Assembly (NCBI GenBank): GCA_026932145.1
Contig: JAIXKT010000007.1
Span: 266,673-330,672, forward strand
Source of the DNA: Bacteroidia bacterium
GTDB taxonomy: Bacteria > Bacteroidota > Bacteroidia > J057 > JAIXKT01
Direction: 5' to 3'
DNA: 64,000 nucleotides
Shown: positions 26,980 through 36,600 of the stretch, piece by piece
How positions within the stretch are numbered: the stretch's first letter is position 1
Layout: each line of letters begins with the position of its first letter
Position numbers and translations under genes: made by a program
Notes under the pieces: model-generated
What the model saw: the letters and a program-made list of their open reading frames with translations, nothing else
The model's database searches: none
What the model was told of the DNA's origin: nothing

Positions 26980-27525
26980 ATGAAAAACGGTCAAAAATAT
27001 ATCTTGACCTTAGATACGACTGCAAAAGTTATAAGTGCTGCTTTTATTGTTGTAATTATAACTTTAATGCTCGTTTATATCGTTATGGTTACTTTTTTTA
27101 ATCACTCGTTTGAAATAGACGAAGAAAATTTACCGTTTTTATTAGCTTTAAATTCTTTGCTGCTGCTGTTATTACTATTGCCTTGCTATTTATATGCCCC
27201 GCTTTCTTATGAACTTACAGATACTCAACTACTAATATCGCGCCCAATTGGTACACTGTCATTTCCATACAAAGAGATGAATAAAATTACCCCCATGGAG
27301 AAGTGGGGAGGAATAACCAGTTTTATCCGCTTATTGGGCGTTGGAGGGCTTTTTGGCTATTATGGACTAATGTATTCCAGAACAGAAGGACGTTTTTGGG
27401 CATATTTAAGTGCATTAAAACCAATTATATTTATCCAACTGAAAAACGGAAAAAAAATAGCTGTTAATTTAGTACATCCTGACTTTTTAAATCAGCTAAC
27501 AGAAAAAGTGAACCCATCAAAATGA
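26980..27525 (+). CDS. Two-TM membrane protein with bacterial PH-like domain
   Basis: 181 residues. Two transmembrane segments near the N-terminus (about 16-42 and 48-70), with PCYLYAPLSYELTDTQLLISRPIGTLSFPYKEM beginning a PH-like beta-sandwich. The remaining segment (IFIQLKNGKKIAVNLVHPDFLNQL) fits the last strands and terminal helix. Function unknown; such proteins are common and poorly characterised. It overlaps the next gene by 4 bp, so the pair is coupled. A protein with a similar layout is at 52981-53490. Confidence 0.7.
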   Translation: MKNGQKYILTLDTTAKVISAAFIVVIITLMLVYIVMVTFFNHSFEIDEENLPFLLALNSLLLLLLLLPCYLYAPLSYELTDTQLLISRPIGTLSFPYKEMNKITPMEKWGGITSFIRLLGVGGLFGYYGLMYSRTEGRFWAYLSALKPIIFIQLKNGKKIAVNLVHPDFLNQLTEKVNPSK

Positions 27526-28421
27526 CATTTGAGCAAAGATTATTGCTTTTGATCTGGATAAGTTTGGTTTTAATGACGTGCTCTCCTCCATTAGAACGCC
27601 CCAAAATAGCCATAATACCCGTAATTGAATGGGAATATGACTATCCGGAAAAATCAATTCTACAAGATCAAAAAAAACTGCAAGAATTTAATTTTAAGGA
27701 AATTACACTTTGCTTACCGATTAAAGTTAATGTTGAAAAAGGATTAGTTTTGCAGGATTCTGTGTTAATTCAGTCTTTTATTCGGGCAGCTCAGAGCTAT
27801 TTACAGATTTACGGATCTTATACATTGTGTTTTCGTTTTGAAGGAGATACCGAAGTCTGGTTAGCCCAGCAGCAAGATTTACTTCCTTTTTTCAGTTCAT
27901 ATCAACGTTGGATTACCAAAATAATAACTTTATTACCGAAACCTCCGGAAAGAATTATTTTAGGGAATGACATTTATTCTGTTCACCAAGAAATAGCTTG
28001 GGAGTTTTTAATCAAGCAGTTACGAAAAAACCAAATACAGGGTAAGTTTCTTATCGCAAGCCTTCCGGAAAGGATTTATGCCAATATTCCTTGGCAACTG
28101 TGTGATGAAATCGGGATTCTCTTTAACTCACCGGAAGATGGAAATTATAAAAAATACGCCAGGAATCATCATCCCAAAATTGCTGCGTTATCAGACCAAC
28201 TAAAAAAACCGATATACATAGTTCGGCCAAACCTATTGGAAACCCATGCTACAATTCCCTTTAAAAACTTACTGCGCTTTTGGCCTGATTCTACCAAAAT
28301 ATCTGGTATTCAAATAAGTACAATTTTCCCAACACCTGTATTTTCTGATACCAACCAACCATACGGACGCGCAAAGGATGTTGAATTTCTCCAAACTATT
28401 CGTAGCTACACCGCCCAATAA
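27522..28421 (+). CDS. Lipoprotein of unknown function, possibly a TIM-barrel glycosidase-like fold
   Basis: 299 residues. The N-terminus is a lipoprotein-type signal with LVLMTC (Cys about residue 20). The pattern of short hydrophobic strands separated by helices (IAIIPVIEWEYD, EITLCLPIKVN, YTLCFRFEGD, RIILGNDIYS, FLIASLPERIY, EIGILFNSP, PIYIVRPN) suggests a beta/alpha barrel. I recognise no catalytic motif with confidence. Coupled to the PH-like membrane protein gene by a 4-bp overlap. Confidence 0.65.
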   Translation: MTFEQRLLLLIWISLVLMTCSPPLERPKIAIIPVIEWEYDYPEKSILQDQKKLQEFNFKEITLCLPIKVNVEKGLVLQDSVLIQSFIRAAQSYLQIYGSYTLCFRFEGDTEVWLAQQQDLLPFFSSYQRWITKIITLLPKPPERIILGNDIYSVHQEIAWEFLIKQLRKNQIQGKFLIASLPERIYANIPWQLCDEIGILFNSPEDGNYKKYARNHHPKIAALSDQLKKPIYIVRPNLLETHATIPFKNLLRFWPDSTKISGIQISTIFPTPVFSDTNQPYGRAKDVEFLQTIRSYTAQ

Positions 28422-28542
28422 GTAGCACGTTATTTTACTATTAAGATAGATTTAGGTTTTTAGAATCATCTTTTTGGTTAAACTCGCAATCAAATTTAGG
28501 TGCTATCACGCATCAGTAGTTCATCATTAAGCTTCGGGACGT

Positions 28543-30663
28543 ATGTCCAAGAAAAAAAAACATTCACTAAAATTTCCGGTAGATTTACCTCAGTTGGTAT
28601 CTTCTTATTTGGAACAAAACTCAGGCAAAGCATTTAATCCCAAGCAGTTACTTTCTAAACTAAATCTACGAGGACTGGTAGATAGCCAAGTTATATTGGA
28701 TACTTTACGAACCTTAGTTAGCCAAAATAAAGTACAAGAGGTTCAGTTTAGTAGGTTTCAGTTTCGATATGAACATGAGTTTTATGAAGGCATTATCGAA
28801 TTTAACAGAGACGGCTACGCATTTGTAACTCCTCAGGAAGGTATCAAAATCCAAATATTTCCTGACGATACCGGAAAAGCGTTATTTGGGGATTTAGTGC
28901 GGGTAGAAACATATAGCAAGAAAAGTGGCTCATACAAAGGGCGGGTGCAAACGGTGCTTCACCGGAACAAAACTGAATTTGTAGGCACTGTTTTCACCAA
29001 AGGAAGAAATCTTTTTTTTGACCCGAATGACCCCAAAATTCATGTAACCTTTAAAATTAACGATAAATCTACACAGTATGTAAAAAATGGAGAAAGAGCT
29101 TTGGTAAGACTCACCAATTGGTATGATATAATGCCGGAGGCTGAAATAATCCATGTTTTAGGCGCTGCGGGTTCCCACCAAGCAGAAATTCATACAATCA
29201 TATTAGAATTTGGATTCCAAACAGAATTTTCGCCGGAAGCTATTCAGGAATCCGCAAATATACCAGCACAAATAACTGAAAAAGAAATACTTAATAGAAA
29301 AGATTTTCGCCAAACTACAACTTTTACCATTGACCCTGTTGATGCCAAAGACTTTGACGATGCTTTATCATTCAAGATTTTACCCAATGGTAATACCGAA
29401 ATCGGGATTCATATAGCAGACGTTACCCACTATGTATTACAGGGAAGCGCCCTTGATAGAGATGCTGCCTACCGAGCTACCTCCGTCTATTTGGTAGATA
29501 GAACCTTACCAATGCTACCCGAGAAATTAAGCAACGAACTTTGCAGCTTACGCCCAAATGAAGATAAATTAACGTATTCAGTTGTAGTTGAGTTAAATGA
29601 AAAAGCACAAGTAGTGCAGCAATGGTTTGGTAAAACAATTATTCATTCTGATAAAAGATTTACCTATGAAGAAGTTCAGGCTATTTTGGATGCCCAAAGC
29701 GGGGAATTTTACACAGAATTAAATCAATTAAATTTATTAGCCAAAAAACTACGAAAAACTCGCTTTGAACAAGGAAGTATTAATTTTGAAAGCGAAGAGA
29801 TACGCTTTCGCTTAGATGACAACTTTCATCCTGTTGAAATAATCAAGAAAATACGGGTAGATTCCCATAAGTTAATAGAGGAATTTATGTTATTAGCTAA
29901 CAAATTAGTGGCAAGTTATGTAGCTCAAAAAAGACGAAAGCCGCCATTGCCATTTGTGTATCGGGTTCATGATTCTCCGGACACAACCAAACTACAGCAG
30001 CTTGCCGGCTTTGCTACTCACTTTGGATACAAACTGAACTTTGATGACGAAAAACAAGTCTCAGGAAAGTTAAATCAGTTAGTTGATTCCATCGAAGGAA
30101 AGCCGGAACAGTCGGCCATTACCCAAGTAATGATACGAGCTATGGCAAAAGCTGTTTATTCTACCGAAAACATTGGTCATTACGGACTTGCATTTCGTTA
30201 CTACACCCATTTTACATCCCCAATAAGACGCTATCCGGATATTTTAGCCCATCGGTTACTAACACAATATTTGAGCCAACCGATAACCGAGATAGGTTCA
30301 TCACAAACACTCAAAGACCAATGCCAGCACTGTTCCGAAATGGAAAAGAAAGCCGCAGATGCAGAGCGCGCCTCTGTAAAATATAAACAGATAGAATATA
30401 TGTCTCAGTTTATCGGCAGAACTTTTAAGGGATTTATATCCGGTATTACAGAATTCGGGATTTTTGTGGAACTGAAAGACCAATATTGTGAAGGAATAGT
30501 ACGCCTAAAAGATATTGCCTATGACTATTTTGAATTTAAGCCGGATAAACTTTGCTTAATTGGTAGAAAATCCCGAAAAATGTTTAAACTCGGAGATGCT
30601 ATCCGAATAAAAGTTGTAAAAGCAGATGTTATTAAACGTCAATTAGATTTTATTTTGGCGTAA
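28543..30663 (+). CDS. rnr: Ribonuclease R
   Basis: Processive 3'-5' exoribonuclease, cytosolic. 706 residues, normal. An N-terminal winged-helix-like region, then cold-shock domains, then the RNB catalytic domain with IDPVDAKDFDDALSF at about residues 263-277 (the Asp cluster binding Mg). LRKTRFEQGSINFES and HFTSPIRRYPDILAHRLL are typical RNB motifs. The S1 domain is C-terminal (about 620-706: GFISGITEFGIFVELKD). Start ATG at 28543. The gene has no close partners. Confidence 0.96.
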   Translation: MSKKKKHSLKFPVDLPQLVSSYLEQNSGKAFNPKQLLSKLNLRGLVDSQVILDTLRTLVSQNKVQEVQFSRFQFRYEHEFYEGIIEFNRDGYAFVTPQEGIKIQIFPDDTGKALFGDLVRVETYSKKSGSYKGRVQTVLHRNKTEFVGTVFTKGRNLFFDPNDPKIHVTFKINDKSTQYVKNGERALVRLTNWYDIMPEAEIIHVLGAAGSHQAEIHTIILEFGFQTEFSPEAIQESANIPAQITEKEILNRKDFRQTTTFTIDPVDAKDFDDALSFKILPNGNTEIGIHIADVTHYVLQGSALDRDAAYRATSVYLVDRTLPMLPEKLSNELCSLRPNEDKLTYSVVVELNEKAQVVQQWFGKTIIHSDKRFTYEEVQAILDAQSGEFYTELNQLNLLAKKLRKTRFEQGSINFESEEIRFRLDDNFHPVEIIKKIRVDSHKLIEEFMLLANKLVASYVAQKRRKPPLPFVYRVHDSPDTTKLQQLAGFATHFGYKLNFDDEKQVSGKLNQLVDSIEGKPEQSAITQVMIRAMAKAVYSTENIGHYGLAFRYYTHFTSPIRRYPDILAHRLLTQYLSQPITEIGSSQTLKDQCQHCSEMEKKAADAERASVKYKQIEYMSQFIGRTFKGFISGITEFGIFVELKDQYCEGIVRLKDIAYDYFEFKPDKLCLIGRKSRKMFKLGDAIRIKVVKADVIKRQLDFILA

Positions 30664-30761
30664 AAATGTTGTATTTAAAAGCGTAAAGTATTCAGATAAG
30701 TTTCCTTTTTTCTTTCTAATTAAGCAGAAAATCGTAATATTGCGCCATAGTTTTCTACAAT

Positions 30762-31583
30762 ATGAGTATTTATTTACGAACTTTTGGAGTATTTGTTTTT
30801 GCTATGTTATTTTGTTTAAGTAGCTATTCTCAAAAAAACAAACAAGACCCACCTAAGAACTCTACCGGAACCGGTTCACCTGCTCCAACGACCATCCCAC
30901 CCTCAGGCAATCCTAACCCAAATCCCAACTCCAGTCTCTCAAAGGATACTGTTGATGTAGATTTAATGATTTACAGTTTTGCACTGAAAAATAATGATTA
31001 CGAAGTAGCTATCAATAGTTTATATCGCTTGATTGTACGCTATCCCAGTGCTTCCGGGTTATTAGACACGTTGGCTAATCTATATTTTTATTCAAATCGC
31101 TATGTTCAATGTATTTCGGTTGCTAAACAGCTACTTCAAACAGATCAAAATAATGTTCATTTGTTAGAAATGGTAGCCGTTTGCGAGCAATATATCGGCG
31201 ATACAAAGTCTGCATTGGCAGCCTATGAAAATCTTTATGGTAAAACAAAATCTGTGGCACATTTGTATCAAGTAGCTGTTTTACAATATGTTCTCAAGCG
31301 AATTGGGGAATGTTCACAGTCTATTAATACAATTCTTCAGAATGCCCATGATTCCGTAAAGGTAAATATCACTATTTCAGAACAATATCGCCAGCGGGTT
31401 TCGGTAAGAGCAGCGGCCTTAAATCTTCGCGGGGTTATTTTGCGTGAGCAAAAAAATTATGCAGAAGCGCGTATCTCTTTTGAGCAAGCTCTTAAAATTG
31501 AGCCGGAATTTATCCTGCCCAAAGGAAATTTAGACGATATGCTACGCCCCTCAACTCCCGTCAATAACAATAAACCAAAATGA
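30762..31583 (+). CDS. Exported TPR-repeat protein
   Basis: 273 residues. Signal peptide (MSIYLRTFGVFVFAMLFCLSSYSQ), a Pro/Asn/Ser-rich linker (about 30-65), then TPR-like helix pairs: DVDLMIYSFALKNNDYEVAINSLYRLI, ASGLLDTLANLYFYSNRYVQCISVAKQLL, and ALNLRGVILREQKNYAEARISFEQALKI near the end. Likely a periplasmic scaffold. The stop overlaps the start of the OmpA-type gene by 4 bp, so the two proteins are probably made together and may interact. Confidence 0.78.
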   Translation: MSIYLRTFGVFVFAMLFCLSSYSQKNKQDPPKNSTGTGSPAPTTIPPSGNPNPNPNSSLSKDTVDVDLMIYSFALKNNDYEVAINSLYRLIVRYPSASGLLDTLANLYFYSNRYVQCISVAKQLLQTDQNNVHLLEMVAVCEQYIGDTKSALAAYENLYGKTKSVAHLYQVAVLQYVLKRIGECSQSINTILQNAHDSVKVNITISEQYRQRVSVRAAALNLRGVILREQKNYAEARISFEQALKIEPEFILPKGNLDDMLRPSTPVNNNKPK

Positions 31584-33061
31584 TAATTCGGTTTATTAGG
31601 CTGATATTCAGCTTATTATCGTTATGTCAATTTGTTTTTTCACAGCCAGCATATAAAAATACAGCACCTGATTCGGCTCTAATTCCGAACGGATCATTTG
31701 AACGCTACCTTAATCTACCAGAAGAAGAGAATAATTTTTATGGCTATATCCAGAATTGGGATGTAAATGCCTCTAAAAAATCCCCTTTTTTAAGGTCTCC
31801 TTCATTTTTGCATCAGCATAAATATTCAAGAGAGAATAAGGTTCAGCCACATTCTGGCTACGGAATGGCTTCTATTGAGTTTAACTGGCAGTCTGCTGAA
31901 CGTAGTTATTTGCAAACAAAGTTATCAAAAGCACTCATTCCCGGAAAGAGATACCAATTTTCATTCTGGGTAATGCTGGATAATACAGCTAATTGTCAAG
32001 ATGTTTTTCCTGAACTTGGATTTCTATTTACGGTTAAAGACGTTGAGCCGGACACAAATTATCTGCTTCCGTCAAAACCACATTGGTATATGATGCACCC
32101 ACTTGAAACAACTCAGTGGCAAAAAGTGCAAGTTATATTTACACCACAGCTTCCTTATCAGTATTTATCCGTAGGTTCTTTTTTGGACATCTCCGATATT
32201 GCATTAGCCAAACGCCCAACTTGTAGCCGGATAATATTAGATGATTATAACTTAATAGAGGTTCAGAATACCGATAATTTTGATTTTTTTAGTACGGTTT
32301 CGGTTCCCGGAGGTAACTTAGGCGGTATTGTTTCGGTTGATAGACCAGATTTGCTGTCAATTCCCAGCGAAGATATACGTATTGTAAAGCCTATTCCGGT
32401 ACCCGGAAGACCCGGAAATATATCGCTTCGCGGAAGAGTGCTTGATGCTTCTACCCAAAAACCCATTGTAAACTCAAAAATTATTGTCTTAGCTCAACCT
32501 CATGATAGCGTGATTATAGAAACCAAAACGAATGTAGCACGTGAAGTTGAAGGAAGCTATAAATTAGAGATTCCCAAGTATAAGCAAAAAACCACATACT
32601 ACATAATTGCCTCAAAATCAAATTATTACTTTTCTGACACTACTATTATTCCTACCGATACAACGTCTGATGAAAAAATTAGCCATACTTTTTATTTAAA
32701 ACGCTTAAAAGAAGAAGAGCCAATCCAGCTAAAAAATATTCATTTTCAAAGTAGTGAAGCAATATTAACGCCCGAGTCTTTTCCGGAGTTAGATAAACTC
32801 GTTTGGCTGTTAGGAGAAAAACCAAGAACCCAAGTTTTGGTTGCCGGGCATACTGACGACCAAGGGGATGAAAAGTTCAATACAATTCTTTCTGAAAAAC
32901 GTGCACAAGCCGTTGTTGAATATCTTGTAAGTAAAGGTATTGCAGAAAGTCGCCTACAATTTAAAGGTTATGGAAAGACCAAACCCATAGCAAGCAACCA
33001 AACCCCGGAAGGACGTTCCAAAAATCGGCGCGTAGAAATCATACTCTCTGAGCAGCAGTAA
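31580..33061 (+). CDS. OmpA-family protein with N-terminal carbohydrate-binding-like and CarboxypepD_reg-like domains
   Basis: 493 residues. Signal peptide ending near FSQP. Residues about 28-220 resemble a jelly-roll, carbohydrate-binding-type module (PNGSFERYLNLP, GYGMASIEFNW, YQFSFWVMLDN). Then a CarboxypepD_reg-like module at about 275-375 (SLRGRVLDASTQKPIVNSKII). The C-terminal OmpA domain (about 385-490) shows the peptidoglycan-binding signature VAGHTDDQGDEKFN..SEKRAQAVVEYL and ends KNRRVEIILS. An outer-membrane or periplasmic anchoring protein. Coupled to the TPR gene. Confidence 0.85.
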   Translation: MIIRFIRLIFSLLSLCQFVFSQPAYKNTAPDSALIPNGSFERYLNLPEEENNFYGYIQNWDVNASKKSPFLRSPSFLHQHKYSRENKVQPHSGYGMASIEFNWQSAERSYLQTKLSKALIPGKRYQFSFWVMLDNTANCQDVFPELGFLFTVKDVEPDTNYLLPSKPHWYMMHPLETTQWQKVQVIFTPQLPYQYLSVGSFLDISDIALAKRPTCSRIILDDYNLIEVQNTDNFDFFSTVSVPGGNLGGIVSVDRPDLLSIPSEDIRIVKPIPVPGRPGNISLRGRVLDASTQKPIVNSKIIVLAQPHDSVIIETKTNVAREVEGSYKLEIPKYKQKTTYYIIASKSNYYFSDTTIIPTDTTSDEKISHTFYLKRLKEEEPIQLKNIHFQSSEAILTPESFPELDKLVWLLGEKPRTQVLVAGHTDDQGDEKFNTILSEKRAQAVVEYLVSKGIAESRLQFKGYGKTKPIASNQTPEGRSKNRRVEIILSEQQ

Positions 33062-33114
33062 ATTAGCTATCAAAAAATAACTCGATTTATATCATATCTA
33101 AATCATTCACTATT

Positions 33115-33546
33115 TTAGAGTGAAAAAAAATGAACGATTTTAGTTCCTGCAAAGGCGCAAACAAAAGACCAAAAAAGCATACTTAATGACATAGTTATGA
33201 TGATTTTGGATTTCGGAGTATTGAAAGCCAAGGCTAAAGCTGTTCCAAAAGGAGGACTAATAATTGGCGGAGTTAAAAAAGCCGTCCCGATTAAACCGTA
33301 TTTTTCCCATAAAACAAGAGCCCATTGCTTTTGAGTAGGCTGCTTTTGATTCTTATTTTTTTGAAATTTTTTGCGAATAGCAGAACCAAAATAAGTAAAG
33401 ATAACGATTCCTAAAATCCCCCCTATTAAAGTGCAAGTTACTTGCTCCCAGAAACTTACCCCTTTTGTGATACACATAGCCACACCGAGCATAAACTTTA
33501 CACTACTTGCAAGCATAGCTATTATGAAAAACAGTAACTCTGTCAT
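33115..33546 (-). CDS. Small membrane protein of unknown family
   Basis: 143 residues with three or four hydrophobic segments (about 4-24, 37-57, 88-106, 116-138) and a short basic loop of Lys and Gln between the second and third. I do not recognise the family. SPPFGTALALAFNT lies at a membrane boundary and could be a re-entrant loop. It converges with the OmpA-type gene, 53 bp away. It is a plausible gene by composition and length but unassigned. Confidence 0.6.
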   Translation of the reverse strand: MTELLFFIIAMLASSVKFMLGVAMCITKGVSFWEQVTCTLIGGILGIVIFTYFGSAIRKKFQKNKNQKQPTQKQWALVLWEKYGLIGTAFLTPPIISPPFGTALALAFNTPKSKIIITMSLSMLFWSFVCAFAGTKIVHFFSL

Positions 33547-33623
33547 AAAAAACGCTCTAAGTTAAGGATATTTATAGAAAGATAACTCTATCTTCTGCAA
33601 AGTTCTGTAAAACCCAAAAAATA

Positions 33624-33651
33624 CATTAGCCCTGTTGCAACAGGGCTAATG
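33624..33651 (-). terminator. Palindromic terminator of the large T9SS gene
   Basis: A perfect 28-bp palindrome (14-bp arms) built on TTAGCCCTGTTG. On the minus strand it is followed by a T-rich tract, so it probably terminates the 33679-38733 gene. Confidence 0.8.
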
Positions 33652-33678
33652 CTCAATAATTTGATAACTTATTTATTC

Positions 33679-36600
33679 CTAATTCTTGATTATTTTTCCT
33701 GAATAAACTTTTCCGTTTATGGCTAACTTATAGAAATAAATTCCATTAGATAAGTGGGTTACTGAATGTTGGATATTATAATAACCACTGGGTAAAGATT
33801 TATTAATCAGGTTTTCGGTAATTTTTCCGGTATAATCAAAAATCTCAAACTGAATATCAGCAGCTTCTGTAAGTTGGAACTCCGTATAAAAACACTCATT
33901 AAAAGGATTTGGGTAAACTCGTGCAAATAGTTTATCATCAATAGGGACTACGATAGATTTAACTTCGGATTCTTTGGTTGCTCCATTAAAATCGTGTTGT
34001 GTTAAACGATAGTAGTATGTTTTTCCGGGTGTTAGTGTGGACTTATCAATAAATTCATAGTTATTTTCGAGCGAACTTCCTTTTCCTACAAGTTCTGGAT
34101 AGTTTTCAAAAGTAGCTATTGTATGGAAGTTTAACATATCATTATCAGAACGTTGTATGCTAAATCCTGCATTATTAACTTCATGAGCAGTAATCCAGTC
34201 TAAATCTGCCTGTTTTTCTTTGGGATTATAGTTAGCATTAAATTTTAGGTATTGAACCGGTAGTGGGTCTCCGGTAGAACCTACGACAAAGTCGCTAAAT
34301 GTAGTCCAATTAACCGTAGAAATCAAAAATCCGGTAGAAGTATTGCCATAACCTCCTGGCCCTGCCGGGGTAAGATTATCCCAATTAAGACCGTCTGCAC
34401 TTTCTTTCAACAATCGTAATGTAGTTTCTGAAAGCAAACTAAGTGAGGTAGCATCGTCTTCGTTATATTGAATGATTACTTTGGCATAGCTGATGGTTGT
34501 TGGTTGAATTTTTGAAATTGTAAAGTAGTGAGCATTGGAGATAAAGGGTACTTCTTCGGGAAGGGTAGGTGTAGTTCTGCTAGGAGGTGCAGCGTTAAAT
34601 TGCTCGCCAACAATCTCTGTATTAATATCGTCGCCTAAGCGCATAGATAATTCAAATGGCAAATACACACCATCTTTACCGATTGTATAAAATTTAGTGA
34701 TGATAGCAGCAGAGGAGTTAAAGATAAAACTCATTTGACCATTCACATAGCCGTTAGTTCCTTTTTTGTTTACTCCAACAGCACTTGCAGCAGCCATCAT
34801 TCTAACCCGTTTACCGGAACAGTTTATCCGTGCACGGTTATTGGTTGTAAAGTTTAGTGTGCTGTTAATATAAATGTCGTGGAATAAATTAATATTACCT
34901 GCTCCTTTATTCATTTCTAAGTTATTGAATTTTTGTGCATTTGCATTATTGATATTTTGCCCAACTATTCCGGTAAAATAAACTGTTCCATTTCTGGGTG
35001 TAAACAAGCCATTAGTGCCCACCCAATGGCCGCCGCGCATATAAACGCCATAATTACCTGTGCCCACATCAAAATTTCCGCTGGTAAGTGATATATCTTT
35101 ATCAATTCGAATGTCATCTAACAAACGGGTAGTGTTAGATCCGTTGTTAATCGTTATATTATAGAAAGCGTTTGTAGCACCACTCGCTATTGAGTTGGAA
35201 TTTCCCACGAAACGAACGTTGCTGCCGGTTTGCGGTAGAAATATCCCTTTGTTCATTAGCCAATTACCCCAAATGTCAATAATACCATTGGAAATGAGTG
35301 TATCTAATGAAGATTCCATTTCAAAGTTTCCTTTTATTGTTAATTGCTGATTGGTAGTATTCAACTGAATCGCATTTGTAGCTCCTGAGCGCATTGTTAG
35401 GTTGTTGCAATTACTTGCGGCATCAACAGTTATTGTATAAGTGCCGGCACAATGAGTATGGTCGAGCAATACGTTATCTATATTTGTAGGGATAGGTACA
35501 ACAGATCCACCTAAGTTACGCCATTTACTGGGCGCATCATTCCAATTTCCAGTAGTAAAATTGCCCCAGTAAATATAATTATCAGACCACGAAATAACTC
35601 CGGGCGTAGTTGTTCCGACAGGATCTTTCTCGTATTTTGGCCCTGAAAGGTTTCCTTTAGCGTTATTAAATGTTGATATTAAAGCACCAGATGCTCTATA
35701 GACATTAAAGTGTGTGCCTACAGATGGATTTCCTGAATAATAAAATAAAACTTCTTGGATAGGACCAACGGTTAGATTAGGAAGGTTTAAAAGTTGGCCG
35801 GATGTTTGGGTAAAGTTACTAAATGAGCAATAGCTAAAATTTTTAGTTGCATCAATTGCGGAAGCACCTGAAACATTTATACCGCTACCATTCATATACT
35901 CAAAGTCTGTATAGATAGCGCTAACAGTTGGAGCACCTGCTGATAAGTCAAAGGTGTAAGTACCATTTCCTTGTCTGGTAACTAAGCAACGTTTATCTGG
36001 AAGGCCATCAAAAATTACTGCTGCGCCTGTACCAGTTGTCCTGATTGTAAAGCCAGAATTTATAGAGAGTATAGAGCCTTGGTTTAACGTTAAGGTTGCA
36101 GAACCAGCTACGCCACTGCTTATATTTAAGTTATTGACATACAAAGTGTATTGATTTAATTCTAAGGTAACAGTTTGCCCACTTGCACCGGTTAGTAAAA
36201 TTGATGTTCCTAAAGCACCTGTTCCGGTACCGGGGCTAGTTGCATACATATCATCGGATAGTTGATAAACACAGCTTCCGCTTGCTACCGGGTCAAAAGA
36301 AATCGTACTGAACACCTGACCACGCGATAAAATTGTTTTTGTGCTGGTTGTATTACTCGCAAAAGTAATTCGGCTACCCACTGGAGTAAAGTACCCACCG
36401 TTGTTTGTCCAATTTCCCCTAACATTCAGGTTTCTTTGTTGGTTCACAAATACTATATTTCCATTTGTTAAGGTAAAATCTACTACATTGCAATTATCTC
36501 CTGCGTTGCTAATAAAGATATTTCCTGCCATTTCTACATTTCCAAAAGTGTAGGCATTATCCCAAGCTGTAACGCCAAAGAATTCTGTGGTAGAATTAGA

